The translations under genes were made by a program, and so were the position numbers. A DNA stretch of 64,000 bases from assembly GCF_945859685.1 (NCBI RefSeq), contig NC_079148.1, forward strand, positions 140,675,133 to 140,739,132, given 5' to 3'. Positions within the stretch are counted from its first letter, which is position 1; each line of letters begins with the position of its first letter. This stretch comes from Eupeodes corollae. Its lineage: Eukaryota; Arthropoda; Insecta; Diptera; Syrphidae. Below, piece after piece: positions 11,401 through 24,393 of the stretch. The notes under the pieces were generated by a model. That model was not told the DNA's origin and searched no databases. It was given only the letters and a program-made list of their open reading frames with translations.

Positions 11401-14400
11401 GCCTTTATGTCATTATGTATAAGCCTAATCTATCATTCATTTTGACAGTTAAACTTTGTTAATGAAAAAATGAAACGATGACTTTTTTTATTATTCACAT
11501 TCCTTACAAAAATCAAACATTTCTGAAGTAAAGAAAATATGTACAAAATTATAATTGAGATAAACTCAATCAAACACAAGAAGCTTTATAACTTTTCATA
11601 CATCAATGAGTTATTACATAAACATATTACAACAACAACAAAATAAAACGCATACGCCTAGAGGGCATATACTTTCTTTCAACTTTACATATGCTTTGAA
11701 ATTTAACTTCGATTCATCAAACAAGTTCCATTTGTTTTTACCATTAAATATCTTATGTTAGAAATCCTCCACCCGACTCATCGGGGTCGGTGGCAAGCGT
11801 ATCGCATAAGTTTTAACCTTTGTTTGATGGATTTTCTATTATTATTATTATTTCTTTTATATTTCTCCCATTAATGTTTTCAGAAGCGTATACATACTTT
11901 GGTTTTACCATTGTCTACATATTTTATGTTATTTAAGCCCTGATAATGTCTTATTGTCTTAACTTCTGCGCACAAAACTCATCTTTACTTTTTTTTTTAT
12001 TTTATGAGATGAATGTTACTGATGTTTATTTTTGCTTTCTTTTCACTTTCTCACCTTCATCAACTTTATTTTTTTTTATTTTCTGAGCAACTGTTTTGTT
12101 TTTTGTTTATTTATCGCTGCATCAACAATTTAACAATAATTACAATATAATCATCATCATCATCAGAAGCATCAGAGTAATATCTTGAGAAATTTTTAAC
12201 TCTCAAGATTCATTTTTATTTCGTCTAAAAAAGGAACTTATTCATGTCAACCAAAAAAAGCTCCTAAATTGCAAACAAGTTTGCCGTTAACAATAAACTA
12301 AAAGTAAAAAAGCATAAAAAACATGTCCGAAATTAAATTTGAGAATAAACCAAAAAACAACTTATAAATCCGGTCACAGGTTTGACACTGAAGGAAAACA
12401 ACATCTTGATAAAAAAATATTTAAAAAAAAAAAGTTCAGATACTCTTTGTGAGTCACAACTCGATTCAAAGATATCATAGTTATTGCTGACGTCTATACA
12501 GAGATATCAAAGTATACGCAAATATCTTTAAAAAGCCAAAGGCGTAATGTAAATACAAGAAATAGTCGTCATGGTGTCGCGTTTTGCGAATCGCACTGAT
12601 GAATGCAGAACACTATTATAAGGAAGACTATCTATCTATAGTGTTACCTATCTATAGCTCTTTAGGTGTTGAAGTCTTCGATATAGTCGATATAGGTAAG
12701 TTACAGCTAGATACATTTAAAACGCTTACGGAATATTTTTAAATACTGCATTTTGAAGAAAGAAGGGAATGCAAACAAGTTGCACCCATGCAAAATGCGC
12801 AGAAATATGCTTACCAAGCCCCAAAGGTCTTAGCGACTTGCGGTGAATGCCACAGCAATAAACATACCTTGCAGCTAACTCAGTCACTCACATTTCGGTT
12901 TCTGTGTTTTGTACTGTACGTACGTACACCGAACTTGAATGACATTGAGTCGGGCGTAAAGAATAATAAAAAATAAACGCAATTGGTATAGGCCGTATAC
13001 TTTTTTATTATGATATCACGATCAATTGTCACGACCTTGTCTATGTTATGATCATAATGAAATGCATGTCGTATTTTTCTTTCTTTTTTCGAATTCATAA
13101 TTAAAATATTAAAAAGTAATATATACTGTTATTCAATTTTGTTGAATATTCAAAATATAAGTGTTACGCACAAATTTTCAGCAAAGTACACAACTTTGGT
13201 TTTTTATTCTTTACAAAGGTGAGGTATGGAGGCTTCTAAATGGAAAATTCTATAATTTGCTGAATGAAGTTTTTAACTTGTAAACAAAATATACAATCGT
13301 AATTGTGCTAAATAGGTGAATATACATATAAGCAAATAATGTCTATCACCGTAGAAAAGCTTAAAACTTCTCCAGAAAACAATTGGTAATTATGTGCGTG
13401 GGAAACATATTAAACGTTAAACGCTGATTTCTTAAGAAAAAAACTTTCTCTGATGTTTATCAAAATATACTAAATTTGGACATTAATAGTATTTTTAAAT
13501 TACTAGTTGCCCAGTTTGGCGTTTTTTTGGTACATAAGAAAGGCTGTCGAATTAATTTAAAATTTAATAAAAAAAATGATAAGTATACGCGTGAGTGAAC
13601 CTACGATCATTATTTTTTAAATTAATAAAACTATGTATACATAACAGTCCAGGCGTTAATAATCAATTCATTTAACTTATGAAGTAAGAGATTTAATTTA
13701 ATTCAGGGTGGTACAGTTTTGTTTGACTTAGCTCCAAGAGTTAATTTTGAAAGGATATAACTTTCAAAATGTCGTATTTAGATAAAACATGACTGCAATA
13801 TTTGTTTAATTGTGTTAGAGTTAAGTCTTCTTTTATGAATTAATAAATTGAATTGTGTGAAAGCATACTTCAATATAAAAAAGGGATTTTTTTTGTATTA
13901 TTGCAATATCCCGATTCTCGCGCAATCCATGCGTTCATCTAAAACAACCTTAATATTTGAAATTGACAACATTTTAAGTTAAAAAAAAATGTTCTTAGTT
14001 CAAAAAGGATTAAACTAAATATTTAAGCATTGACAATTGTAAAATTGTGTGTTGCACACAAATATCCACTTTATGAATATACAACTTAATTTCTTTTTAT
14101 AAAACAATTTAAAAACTATTTACACCAATATAAAAAATATAAATATATTTCACTAACAAAATTAAAAATGTTTAAAACTTAATTAGAAATTTGTTTGAAA
14201 TAAAAGCAATTGATTAGAAATAAAGAAAATTAATTTAAATTCTCAAATCAAAAATATTAAATACATTTAAATTAAAAAATTTGTTTAAAAAAATTGTCTG
14301 CAAATTAAAATCGACAATACAAAAAATATAAAATATTATGTAGAAATATTTAAACTCTCATTACGATTTGTTAAATGCAAACGACATCTTAAATTTTAAC

Positions 14401-15223
14401 TAACTTCTTTATTAACGAATTTCAAAAATGTATGTAATTCAAAAAGAAACAAATATTAATATATATAATATTATAATTCTGCTTAAACAAATTGTTACAT
14501 ATGTATATTAATTAATTAAAGTTAAAATGTGTGTAAATGATGAACATTTTGTTAACTTGAATTTATATAACATTTCTTTAAGCATAGTATTGGTCTTCTT
14601 TGGAGTACATAATAAAAGATTCTCTAACAGATACACTCATCATAGCCCTGAAAATATAAGTTAATTGTTGGCTTATAAAATGTAAACATTTTTGAAATCT
14701 CGGGTCTCGCCGATGATATATCTTTTTAATGACTTTTCCTTGCGATTGATATAATACTTTCATTTAGTTTTTGGACTCTTAAAAAACATTAAAATTGAGT
14801 AAGACATAATTTTGTTTTCAAATCTGATATCTCAAGAAGAGGATAATGTTTTTTAAGGAAAGGTACATTTGAGTAGTATTTTCAGAAGCTCAAAATATCT
14901 TCACTCCAAAAGTAGATGTTAGAAATAAATTGTAAATAAACGCTTTAATGATTTTTACTACAAAATTTGTCAAATAGAAGCTTTTTTTTGAGAAATTAAA
15001 AAATATTACTAATGATTTACTAACATATTTTGCAGGCATATTTTTAAATCTTAAAGTTTTGATACTACTTCAAAATACATAGATTTGTTGGATACAGGAG
15101 CAAGTTCGCGTGACTTAGTTGTGCATTTAATTTTGAATTCAAACAAATTTTGGGTCTACATTTATTTTTTGAAATTCTAGAATATATTCTCTTCCATTTT
15201 TTTATTTGAAAATATTTACAATT
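8445..15223. other. gene-free AT-rich intergenic stretch
   Basis: No exon pair, RNA gene or full mobile element is supported. Open frames of 60-90 codons are low in complexity and lack family motifs. The stretch holds scattered simple repeats such as the ATC run near 12150 and one module of the long-TIR repeat family at 10985-11170. The part between 14000 and 14600 is almost pure A/T. Confidence 0.55.
10985..11170 (-). repeat. solo module of the long-TIR repeat family
   Basis: The minus strand carries the same module as 4440-4665. It has a GTCTGTCTATTC-like segment preceded by GAAGTCGGAAAAGTGG and a short stretch resembling ACGATTGTAGAGAAGTCG. It lacks the element ends, so it is either a fragment or an independent small element. 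Confidence 0.5.
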
Positions 15224-15800
15224 TTTAACTTCAGATAGGAAGTTGTTGTAATCGGTCTCTTATGTCGAAATAAAATTTTGACATTTATCGACGTTTCAAG
15301 GTCCCTAGAATCTAAAAAAAAAGATCTTTAGAGAGCTGTCTGTGCATACGTGTGCACGTATGTTCGGAGAGCTTTCGTCGTCCATGTCTTAAAGAGCAGT
15401 AGACACATCAATTAAAAAAAAGTTGTTAAACAGATATGTCTTTTGACTTTAAACAAATTTAAGAAATTTCTGTTAATCCACAAATCAATAACGCAAGCGA
15501 CTTAAACTACATTTTATATTATATATTGTGACGTGATACCAAACTGATATTGTTTTGAAAAAAAAATAAATAGTGTTTTTTTTATAATTCAAAAAATATA
15601 TCATATATTTTACAAACAAAAGAAGATTTTAGGTCCAAAATAATTTCATGCAACGAAGAATAACGCTTTTGACATCTGGTAAAATGTTGAGAAAATTCGA
15701 ATTGACATGTTTTTTAATTAAAACCTTTTCAAAAAAAATTGATTTCGACTCAATAATAATTTCATCTTATGCAAAATATAGTTTTCAACAATTAGTAAAA
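15224..15800 (-). repeat. partial copy of the long-TIR repeat family
   Basis: The terminal module is recognisable in inverted orientation: TTAACTTCAGATAGGAAGTT at the left, then CGTTTCAAGGTCCCTAG near 15290 and an ACGT-rich tract near 15345-15365. Further in, about 15725-15755, is the complement of the TTGAGTCGAAAATC subrepeat. The opposite end was not found. No coding sequence is present. Confidence 0.55.
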
Positions 15801-16809
15801 TTTGTATAGGAATACAAAAGTCAGTTTTCTTATATTTGGTTCTGTATTCTTTATAAATATAAAAATTAAAAAAATCAAGAAATGCTTCTGAAATTGGTAC
15901 ATGTTGGTTTTCGACTTAAGATCTTGTTAACAAATATATAATATGTAAGTAAAATATGATCAAAGAATAACTACGCAATCTTAATGCTAGTAGTTGTAGT
16001 GCTGAGCCAAGAAAATGATGGTCAAAATGTGTACATTTCAAAAAAAAATTTCATGATCTGTTCTATATTTTTTTAAATTTTGATTCAGAACTTTCAAATC
16101 ATTGAAGGAAAATAAGTAATTTGTGCATATTTGTATACAAAATTAATGCCCAACAAAAAAGTTTCAAATACAAATTTTCGTCATGAATGTTTTCATGTAA
16201 TAAAAACTTTAATATAGGTACGAATTTTTAGTTCCACTTTTTAACTTTGAAGTCACAAAAGGAAGAATCACATAAGTTTCGTTTGAAAAAATAAAAAATA
16301 AATAAAACAGTCCGTTTTAATGTCCACTTTATGTATCCCAGAATAAGTTTAGAAACATACAACATACATACAAACTTTCAAAAACAATGTTTTGGTCTTT
16401 TAATTTCCCCCAATATCATTGATTTCAAGGTCTTCAACTCAGCATGGCAGAAATGTAAATGTGCAAATTTTCTATTCTTTAGTGAATTGTTTGGTTTGAT
16501 TGGATAAACTATACTACCCCAAAGTTTTTAACGTCATACTTACAAACTAAAGACATTTTTTTTTTAAATATCAATTATATAGATAAAAAGTTCAATCTTA
16601 TCAAGTTAAGCCAAAAGAACGAAATTCATCCATTGAGGTTTAAATATAGTTTTTAAAGATGATTTCCCAACCTTGATTAATTTAAAAAAAAAAATTGGGC
16701 GAAGGAGGGAAAGACTTTATAACATACATACAATTTTATAAGTTGCATATGATCTTGAATTTCTAAACTGTGATATCAATGTAACTTTCTCAGAAAAGGA
16801 GATCAATCA

Positions 16810-17885
16810 TTTTTTTTTTTATTAGCGAACACTAATTTATATACCTTTAATATGACAAAGACACAGTGTAAGCATTAGGAAAGGAGTGAAGGGTTGGATA
16901 GGAGGTGTCGGTGTACATTAATTTTGAATTTCTGAACATTGCAATGATAGTTAAAGATAGAGCGTGGCAAGGCGTCCCACATTCGCATAGTACGGCTACA
17001 AAATGAATCTCTGTACTTCATAGTACGGCCGAAGTTGGACTCAAGGGTAAACTGATAGGTATTTCTAGAAACGCGGGTATAACGGTTAAATTGTTTAAGG
17101 GCAGGAGAGACAAGAAACCTTGTGTCGATGTTCGAGTGACGTAATCGAGTTGATGATGTTAATGTCACCAATCATTTTAAAAGCTCATCTTTAAATACTG
17201 CCCAAGAGGCTTGAATAAGTTACTGGGACACTAGACCAGAGATAAGAGTTATATTCAAGTTTCGGACGCATATAGGTTTTGTAGATTGTATAGCCAGATC
17301 AGACACTTGCAATAAATAATTGACTTGAATTCGTCGAAAACAACTTGAGCGGTTCAAAATAAATTTTCTGATTCAACGAAGAAGAGATTCGTCGATACCG
17401 AAAGCACGCGTTTTTGATAAAAGAGCAAGATGCCAGACTTTATCAAATACCTTTGAAATATCAAATGCAATAATCGTACTTTCTCCAAAACAATGTTTAG
17501 ATTTGTTCCAATATTCTGTGAGATGAACCATGAACCATCATGAGATCACCAGTGGATTTTTCGGCGAACTGCCTTGCAAACAAGTTAGCTTTATCAATAG
17601 AGCTTACTAAAGAAGTGTTAACAAGCGTAGGAACAGAGGAAGAGGAAGAAACCATCATGTTTTTTATTAAAATGACCAACAATTATTATTGCCTTCGAGA
17701 CATTGCAGTATTTTTTGCCGTAATTTTTGGTGATGCAAAAATTTGGTGCCTCGAATATGGGCGTTGCAGGCCTTCCAGGCTTGTTTAAACATTTTCCGGT
17801 TTTCCTCAGTCTAAAACTCCGGAAGCTCACCTATTCCTCCTTGATAACCTCTTTGCAGCTCAAATCGAACCATGATGAGACTTAC
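16810..17885 (-). pseudogene. LINE family A, copy 1 (non-LTR retrotransposon remnant)
   Basis: The minus strand reads from a pre-RT segment near 17830 to a C-terminal segment (17171-16875) containing FTLESNFGRTMKYRDSF and RMWDALPRSIF, and ends in a poly-A tail (poly-T at 16810-16820). The segment SSSSSVPTLV near 17640 matches copy 3. The central reverse transcriptase is largely deleted: a segment from before the fingers region joins STGDLM. Stops and frameshifts are frequent. It cannot encode a working protein. It lies in opposite orientation to copy 2, about 450 bp away. Confidence 0.8.
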
Positions 17886-18335
17886 TAGAATAACGAAAAA
17901 TAAGTTATCGACGCTTCAAAGTTAACCATTTATGCACATATGTCAAATATTAAATTTTCCCGGATAAAACGATTATTTTTTTTAAGTAATCAAACTGGGT
18001 TTGATGTCATTAACAATGGAAAATTATGTCCAATAAATTGACGAATACTTTTCATGAAATTTTTCATTACCAGTTAAAACATTTGCTCCTGTTCGTAACG
18101 TCTTGAATCGATAGTGAATCATTAACATAGAGCTTAAGTTTAAAAAGGAAAAATTCTAAATTCAAGCCAGTTGTAATCAAAAGGTTCAAAACACTTTTTT
18201 GGAAAATTGCTATTCATTGTGTTTATTACTTTTTTATAAACTTTAAAATGTTTATTGTGGCGTTTTATTTCTTCAAAATTAACTTGTCAAATGTCAAAAG
18301 ACATTATGTTCAAAAATAATAGCTACCCATTAAGC

Positions 18336-19490
18336 ATTTGATAGGGTTTGGCATCAGGCTCTCTTATCGAAAATGCGTGCTTTCGGTTTTCATGAATCCC
18401 TGCTTCATTGGATTAGTAATTACCTTTCGAATCGTTCAATACAAGATGTATTGGATGGATTCAAGTCTGAAAACCACAAAATAAATGCTGGTGTGCCACA
18501 GGGCTCTGTTTTATCTCCAACACTCTTTCTCATTTTTATTAATGATCTCCTGTCTGCAACATCTAATCCAATACATTGTTTCATTGACGATAGTACTCTT
18601 AGCTTTTCATATTCGTTTTCAGATTCACACCCCTCTTCTTCAGATGTGGAACTGCAACGACAAAATATGATAAGCTTATTAAATTCCGAACTAAACAGCA
18701 TTGTACAATAGGGAATAAGAAACAGCGTGGAATTTAATGCTTCGAAAACGCAATGCTGTCTTGTATCGTTAAAGCAAAGTATACCCCCCTTGCAATTATC
18801 CATAAATGGCACTTGCATCGAGGAAACTGAACATCTCCACCTTTTGTGGAACGATCACATACGCGATGTCGCCAAAAATGCCGCAAGATGTTTGCCTTTT
18901 CTAAAGCGATGCAAGAAGTTTTTCTCCCCCTCTGATCTGGCTGTTATTTACAAGACTTATATACGTCCAAAGCTCGAGTATAACTCCCATATCTGGGCTG
19001 GTGCTCCCGCAACTTACTTAAGCCTACTGGATAGTATTGAACGTAGAGCATTTAGATTGATTGGTGATATTACCATCATAATAACATTTTCGTCACTTGA
19101 ACATCGTCGAAATGTTTCTTGTCTCACCCTCTTTTACCGTTATTTTAATGGTTTATGCTCTAGAGAAATAGCCAGCTGCATTCCTCCCCTTAAACAGTTC
19201 AACCGTAATACTCGCGCTTCTAGGAATCCTCATCAATATACCCTCGAGTCCAACTTCGGTCATACTGTCAAGTACAGAGATTCGTTCTTTAGCTGTACTA
19301 TGCGAATGTGGAATGCCTTGCCACACTGTCTTTTCCAGCTATTGCAATATTCAGGAATTCAAAACCAATGTGCACCGACACCTCCTTTCAACCCCTCTCT
19401 CCCTTTCCTAGTGTTCACACTGTGTCTACATAATAAGGGTAGTTATCCCTTTGAGTGTGCGCTTATTATAAAAAAAAAAAAAAAAAAAAC
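18336..19490 (+). pseudogene. LINE family A, copy 2 (5'-truncated reverse transcriptase)
   Basis: The copy begins inside the reverse transcriptase at FDRVWHQA and runs through AGVPQGSVLSPTLFLIFIND (about 18485-18545). The catalytic box follows but reads CFIDDSTL, where FADD is usual, so the two aspartates are present. An in-frame stop lies at 18709. The tail domain (18727 onward) contains YKTYIRPKLEYNSHIWAGAP and SIERRAFRLIGD. A run of about 18 A residues near 19471-19489 is the 3' tail. The 5' truncation is typical of target-primed reverse transcription. The clade is probably within the jockey/CR1 group but is not certain. Confidence 0.85.
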
Positions 19491-21099
19491 AAGTAGAAGT
19501 ATATTCAATGTGAAACTCCTTATTGGAAAACAGTATTCTGAATCAATAATTTTATTAATAATTTGAAAAACCAAATAGATTAGGATATGCCACATAACTG
19601 TTTGCCTTGAAAAATTGAAAATTATAAAATTATTATTTTATTCCATTTTTACTGTAATGTAAGTGCCCCCTTTTTAAATTTGAGGGATTCAGAAAAGTTT
19701 TGAATATGAAATGAAATATGTCATTCAGAACTAAGTCGTCGAACTTGCTTTTTTTAAGACCTTCGTTAAAATATTGAATATAAAAAAGAACGTGATTTCT
19801 TCCAAAATATTTTAACTTTTTATTTATGTGTGAAAATTTCACTGAAAAATAAAAAAACGTGACATAAATAGACTAGCCAGAAAGTTTGATAATGTTAATA
19901 CTCAATAAAGATAAAAACAATAACAATAATAAGATCGTTACGAACAAAAAAACATTCCCTGAAAATTCCTTAGCTTTCATCATTTCTGATTTTAAACAAA
20001 TAGAAAGCATTCTATGTAAATTTGTTAACGAAAATTTAGGAATTCATGAAATTTTATTACTTGACAAAATGTTGGGCTTAATTGTGCTGACAAGTAAGAA
20101 CCAATAATGAAATGGAGTTAAGATTGATATCTAAATTATTTGCCATCATTAAATCTTCTGTCACACACTCATCTAAATCTGCATAAAGTTAAATTAAAGA
20201 ATAAAATTTAAATTTTCAAAATTTCTTATCTTCTCAATAAAATTTTATAGAATACCATATGTTAAATTTTTTATTGAAAAGAAGAGTATATTTTAACACC
20301 AATTTAAAAACATATTCCTTTCTCTTTTTCATGTTTTTTGAGTTTTTTTGTTTGTATTTTATATTGAATTAAATTAATTAACAATGATCTCCTAAACATA
20401 AAACAAACATTCAAATGTGTGATTCAAGAAACAAGAACTCTAAAAAAAAGAATTCTGCCTCACCTATCACAGAAGTCATGGAAGTCACAGTAGTCATAGC
20501 CTGTCTAGCTTAAAGCGGTTATTCATATACACCTAGAACAACTTTTAGAATAAAACATTTTCATAACCAAAACTTGTATTTTATTGTATTATGAGACAAT
20601 ACCACATCTACTTCATAAAAGCAACTTTAGCAGACATAAAGTTATAACAGTATACAGTAAGTAAGTTAAGTTATTGCACAATATTTCACTCCTCTAAACG
20701 GATATAATTGTTGAAGCCTCTTAGTGCAATGGTGGCTCATCGAGTTTTGCAATGGGAAAAATATTAAATTGTTCGATCAAAAAAACCTTGATGTACCATC
20801 ACTTCAACTTCACTATCTATCAATTGCTTTTAGGATATGCTTTATAGGAATGTAACTGTTTTTATAAATGCTGAGTTAATTGACTTAATGAAAACCACTC
20901 TTCGAAATAAATTAACACTGTAATGTTAAATGCTTTCGAATTCGAATTCACTGGATGATGATCTTCACCGAGTGACAGCTATCTAATGCCCATTTCTGTC
21001 ACTGATCGTAAATATTTTTGCGTATATTAATGTTATTCTGCGTATCTGCGAAATGTATTTTCTCCATGCATAAAAATTTATACGCATGTAAAAGCTTAC
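19491..21099. other. gene-free stretch
   Basis: Low-complexity A/T sequence with no supported gene. A 73-codon open frame at 19886-20107 is rich in Asn, Lys and Ile, has no recognised motif and no splice context, and is probably chance. Confidence 0.5.
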
Positions 21100-21690
21100 A
21101 ATGGGTGTTTGTTTTAGAGGTATAGAACTTTAAGTTGACAACACAATTTTAAATGGGGTCCATTTTTTTAGCTGTCAAGTAAGTCTAAGTTTGGTTTGAC
21201 ATATCAACACAAAAAGATTGAATAATGCTGTCAAATAGTCAAATAGTGGTTCTGTTCTTCACTTTTGGTGATGGATATGTTAAGGCACAGTGAGATCCTC
21301 AAAAACTGACAGTTTGGTGTGCTTTTTGGATTGGTAGAATAATTCTTTTAAGTAAAAAAAGACTGTTTTAGAGACATGATCACTGACTTTTTCAATCATC
21401 AATTGAACAATCATGAAGTGCAGAGGTTGTGGTTTAAAAAAGACGAGCTTCGTTGCAAGATGTCACACAGCTTATGTCAATATAGATTTTTTAAAGGTAC
21501 CGTTTGGTAACCACATAATTTCACGTTTTTAACCCTAAATTGGCCTCCGTAATCGTGCGGTTTAAAGCCGCTGGACTATTGACCACTTGGATGGCAACAT
21601 TCACACTGGTTTTGCCAGTATATCGGATACTGGATACATTAAAAAAAAGTTATCGACAATTGGACCCCTAGATTACTCTACGTCCAAGTC
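21100..21690 (+). pseudogene. decayed mariner-like transposase remnant
   Basis: Translation across frames near 21390-21610 gives FFNHQLNNHEVQRLWFKKDE and then LNWPPR followed by a decayed stretch. In intact relatives these correspond to a segment ending ELWFQQDG-TCHT and to NWPPRSCDLTPLDY. Both belong to the Tc1/mariner-type DDE fold. The start (about 21105-21170) has the wording expected of an element end (GGTATAGAACTTTAAGTTG). Several frameshifts and stops make it non-functional. The ends are not defined. Confidence 0.6.
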
Positions 21691-22439
21691 AGGAATAGCA
21701 GTCATAAGCCATAAATAATATTTAAATTATAATTTCAGAAGATTATCTCTCGAATAAGATAATTTTCATGTTTCAAAGTTCCTTACCTCTAAAATTAAAA
21801 CACCCTTTATTTTCTCCATGCATACAAATTGATACGAATGCGAAAGCTAATGGATGTATCATAAGTTATAAAATTTGCTAAAGATTCAAAGTTATGACGA
21901 CAAAAATGACGATGCGTTGATGGTTTAAAATAGAAGTATGTCGAGTTTATCGCATCCGTCTCGGACTCGACTCAAATAGACGCTGGATCACCATCAGCAT
22001 CGCCACCAATCACCTTCATATCGGTCGATGGCGTGTGTTTCTTTGCTTCGCGTCTCGTCGTCTTGTTTGCGTCGTCTTCGAGTCTCTCGATCTGTTGCTG
22101 ATCTTTCCCTGACGAGAGTGGTTATAATTGGTAAAGAGAAATTCCCTTTCAGCTAAAAATGTCCATTGGAAAGTAAGCCGTCAATCCGCCTACCTGGGGA
22201 ATGTTTTTTATCTTTTTTTTTATGAAAAGGAACCAATATCTCGAGGTGGTTTGGTGTGGCAGGTAATAAGTGCATTTTAAAGAAATGAAAAACGATCTTC
22301 GGAAGTATGTCATGCAAATATAAGAACCTTTGAATGTAGATATAGACGAGGATAGCCTGACTGCCTGCCTGCCTGCCAGCCTGAATGTATAGGGCATGCG
22401 TGAGTTGAATACAAAAAAGAAGGAAACACATAAAACTGG

Positions 22440-23416
22440 GATAACTCGTATATTGTACGGCTTCCCAAGGGACAAGGTAGGTAAAGGTATGTATCTACCT
22501 CCATCTACACATTCTAGTTATGCATCCATTCCATAGACACGTCAAGTTGACGTTCGAGTAGGTATACATTTTTGCATCGTTGCGCTAAGCAATGCAAGCT
22601 GATACTTTTTAATTCATTCGAACGTGATTTCAACTTCAACTTTTGCACAATCTCTCAAGACTCAGAGACTCAAGACTGTATATAATTTTTTTTGTTAAGT
22701 TCGACTTCGAATAACAAAAACAAAACGAGGAAAAATAAATCAAGTTGTGTGACAATAAAATCTTATTCTGCTTCCGCCTTTAATAAAACAAAAAAATAAT
22801 AGAACGCCGCTTACCTTTATTAGATTTGAATTCCAAGAAAAACTACCGATTAGCGGTGTTTTTTCTTTCTTCAAAAAGAAACCCAAATAAAATCTAAACA
22901 CAAATTAGCATTCACTCTCAAAAAAAAAGACTCCGGGCCACACTTGAAGTTGAAGCTTAAATTTATTTTGTTTGTCAACAATCGAGAATTGCCCAAAGAA
23001 AAATCAATCTCTTTAAGATCAAAAAGCAAAAATCTAGATCTATTTATGTCAAGAATTTATAAACATCTTTAATTTCTTCTTCTTTTTCTTCGTTTTTCTT
23101 CTTTTTTGTTGTTATTGTATTTATTTTTCTTATGAAATTGCGGTCATATAGTAAACCGAGCCGTGTAACACTTTGGCATTTTGTTTTTCTTCTTTATTTT
23201 TCTTTTATTTTTGTAGTTCACTTTAATGGATCACGATTTCCATGTTGCGCATGCGAATTTTGTATTTACGATACAAATGAATAAGAAACCGAACGATCGT
23301 AGCGCGATCGAGATCGAGAAAGGTGGTGGTGGGTTTGGATATAAGTAATCAAGGTATATATGCACAAAAAAGACAAAAATCGAATCAAATATTTTTTGAA
23401 AAATACAAAAAAAAAA
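22440..23416. repeat. tandem duplication, unit 1 (977 bp)
   Basis: This unit is repeated at 23417-24393 with no difference in the stretches I compared, including homopolymer runs. Both units start GATAACTCG. The sequence after unit 2 continues GATAA then diverges, giving 5-bp microhomology at the junction. The unit contains a CpG-bearing segment near 23290-23315 (CGATCG twice) and a good minus-strand splice donor (AG then GTAAGC near 22813). It has no convincing long coding frame. It may be promoter or 5' leader sequence of an unseen gene. Confidence 0.9.
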
Positions 23417-24393
23417 GATAACTCGTATATTGTACGGCTTCCCAAGGGACAAGGTAGGTAAAGGTATGTATCTACCTCCATCTACACATTCTAGTTATGC
23501 ATCCATTCCATAGACACGTCAAGTTGACGTTCGAGTAGGTATACATTTTTGCATCGTTGCGCTAAGCAATGCAAGCTGATACTTTTTAATTCATTCGAAC
23601 GTGATTTCAACTTCAACTTTTGCACAATCTCTCAAGACTCAGAGACTCAAGACTGTATATAATTTTTTTTGTTAAGTTCGACTTCGAATAACAAAAACAA
23701 AACGAGGAAAAATAAATCAAGTTGTGTGACAATAAAATCTTATTCTGCTTCCGCCTTTAATAAAACAAAAAAATAATAGAACGCCGCTTACCTTTATTAG
23801 ATTTGAATTCCAAGAAAAACTACCGATTAGCGGTGTTTTTTCTTTCTTCAAAAAGAAACCCAAATAAAATCTAAACACAAATTAGCATTCACTCTCAAAA
23901 AAAAAGACTCCGGGCCACACTTGAAGTTGAAGCTTAAATTTATTTTGTTTGTCAACAATCGAGAATTGCCCAAAGAAAAATCAATCTCTTTAAGATCAAA
24001 AAGCAAAAATCTAGATCTATTTATGTCAAGAATTTATAAACATCTTTAATTTCTTCTTCTTTTTCTTCGTTTTTCTTCTTTTTTGTTGTTATTGTATTTA
24101 TTTTTCTTATGAAATTGCGGTCATATAGTAAACCGAGCCGTGTAACACTTTGGCATTTTGTTTTTCTTCTTTATTTTTCTTTTATTTTTGTAGTTCACTT
24201 TAATGGATCACGATTTCCATGTTGCGCATGCGAATTTTGTATTTACGATACAAATGAATAAGAAACCGAACGATCGTAGCGCGATCGAGATCGAGAAAGG
24301 TGGTGGTGGGTTTGGATATAAGTAATCAAGGTATATATGCACAAAAAAGACAAAAATCGAATCAAATATTTTTTGAAAAATACAAAAAAAAAA
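23417..24393. repeat. tandem duplication, unit 2 (977 bp)
   Basis: Second unit of the pair; see unit 1. The spacing is 977 bp at the start (22440 to 23417) and at the end (23417 to 24394), so there is no net insertion or deletion between the units. The minus-strand frames 23231-23452 and 24208-24468 are the same sequence read in each unit and differ only at the entry flank. Confidence 0.9.

Noticed and set aside
12788..12976. 62-codon plus-strand frame with Cys pairs (CGECHSNKH)
   Set aside because: The Cys/His spacing looks zinc-finger-like at first but is isolated, not repeated, and has no flanking splice sites.
22149..22475. 108-codon minus-strand frame with a hydrophobic start
   Set aside because: It enters the duplicated unit from unique flank, has no recognised motif, and the equivalent frames in the second unit differ only by flank; it is probably chance.
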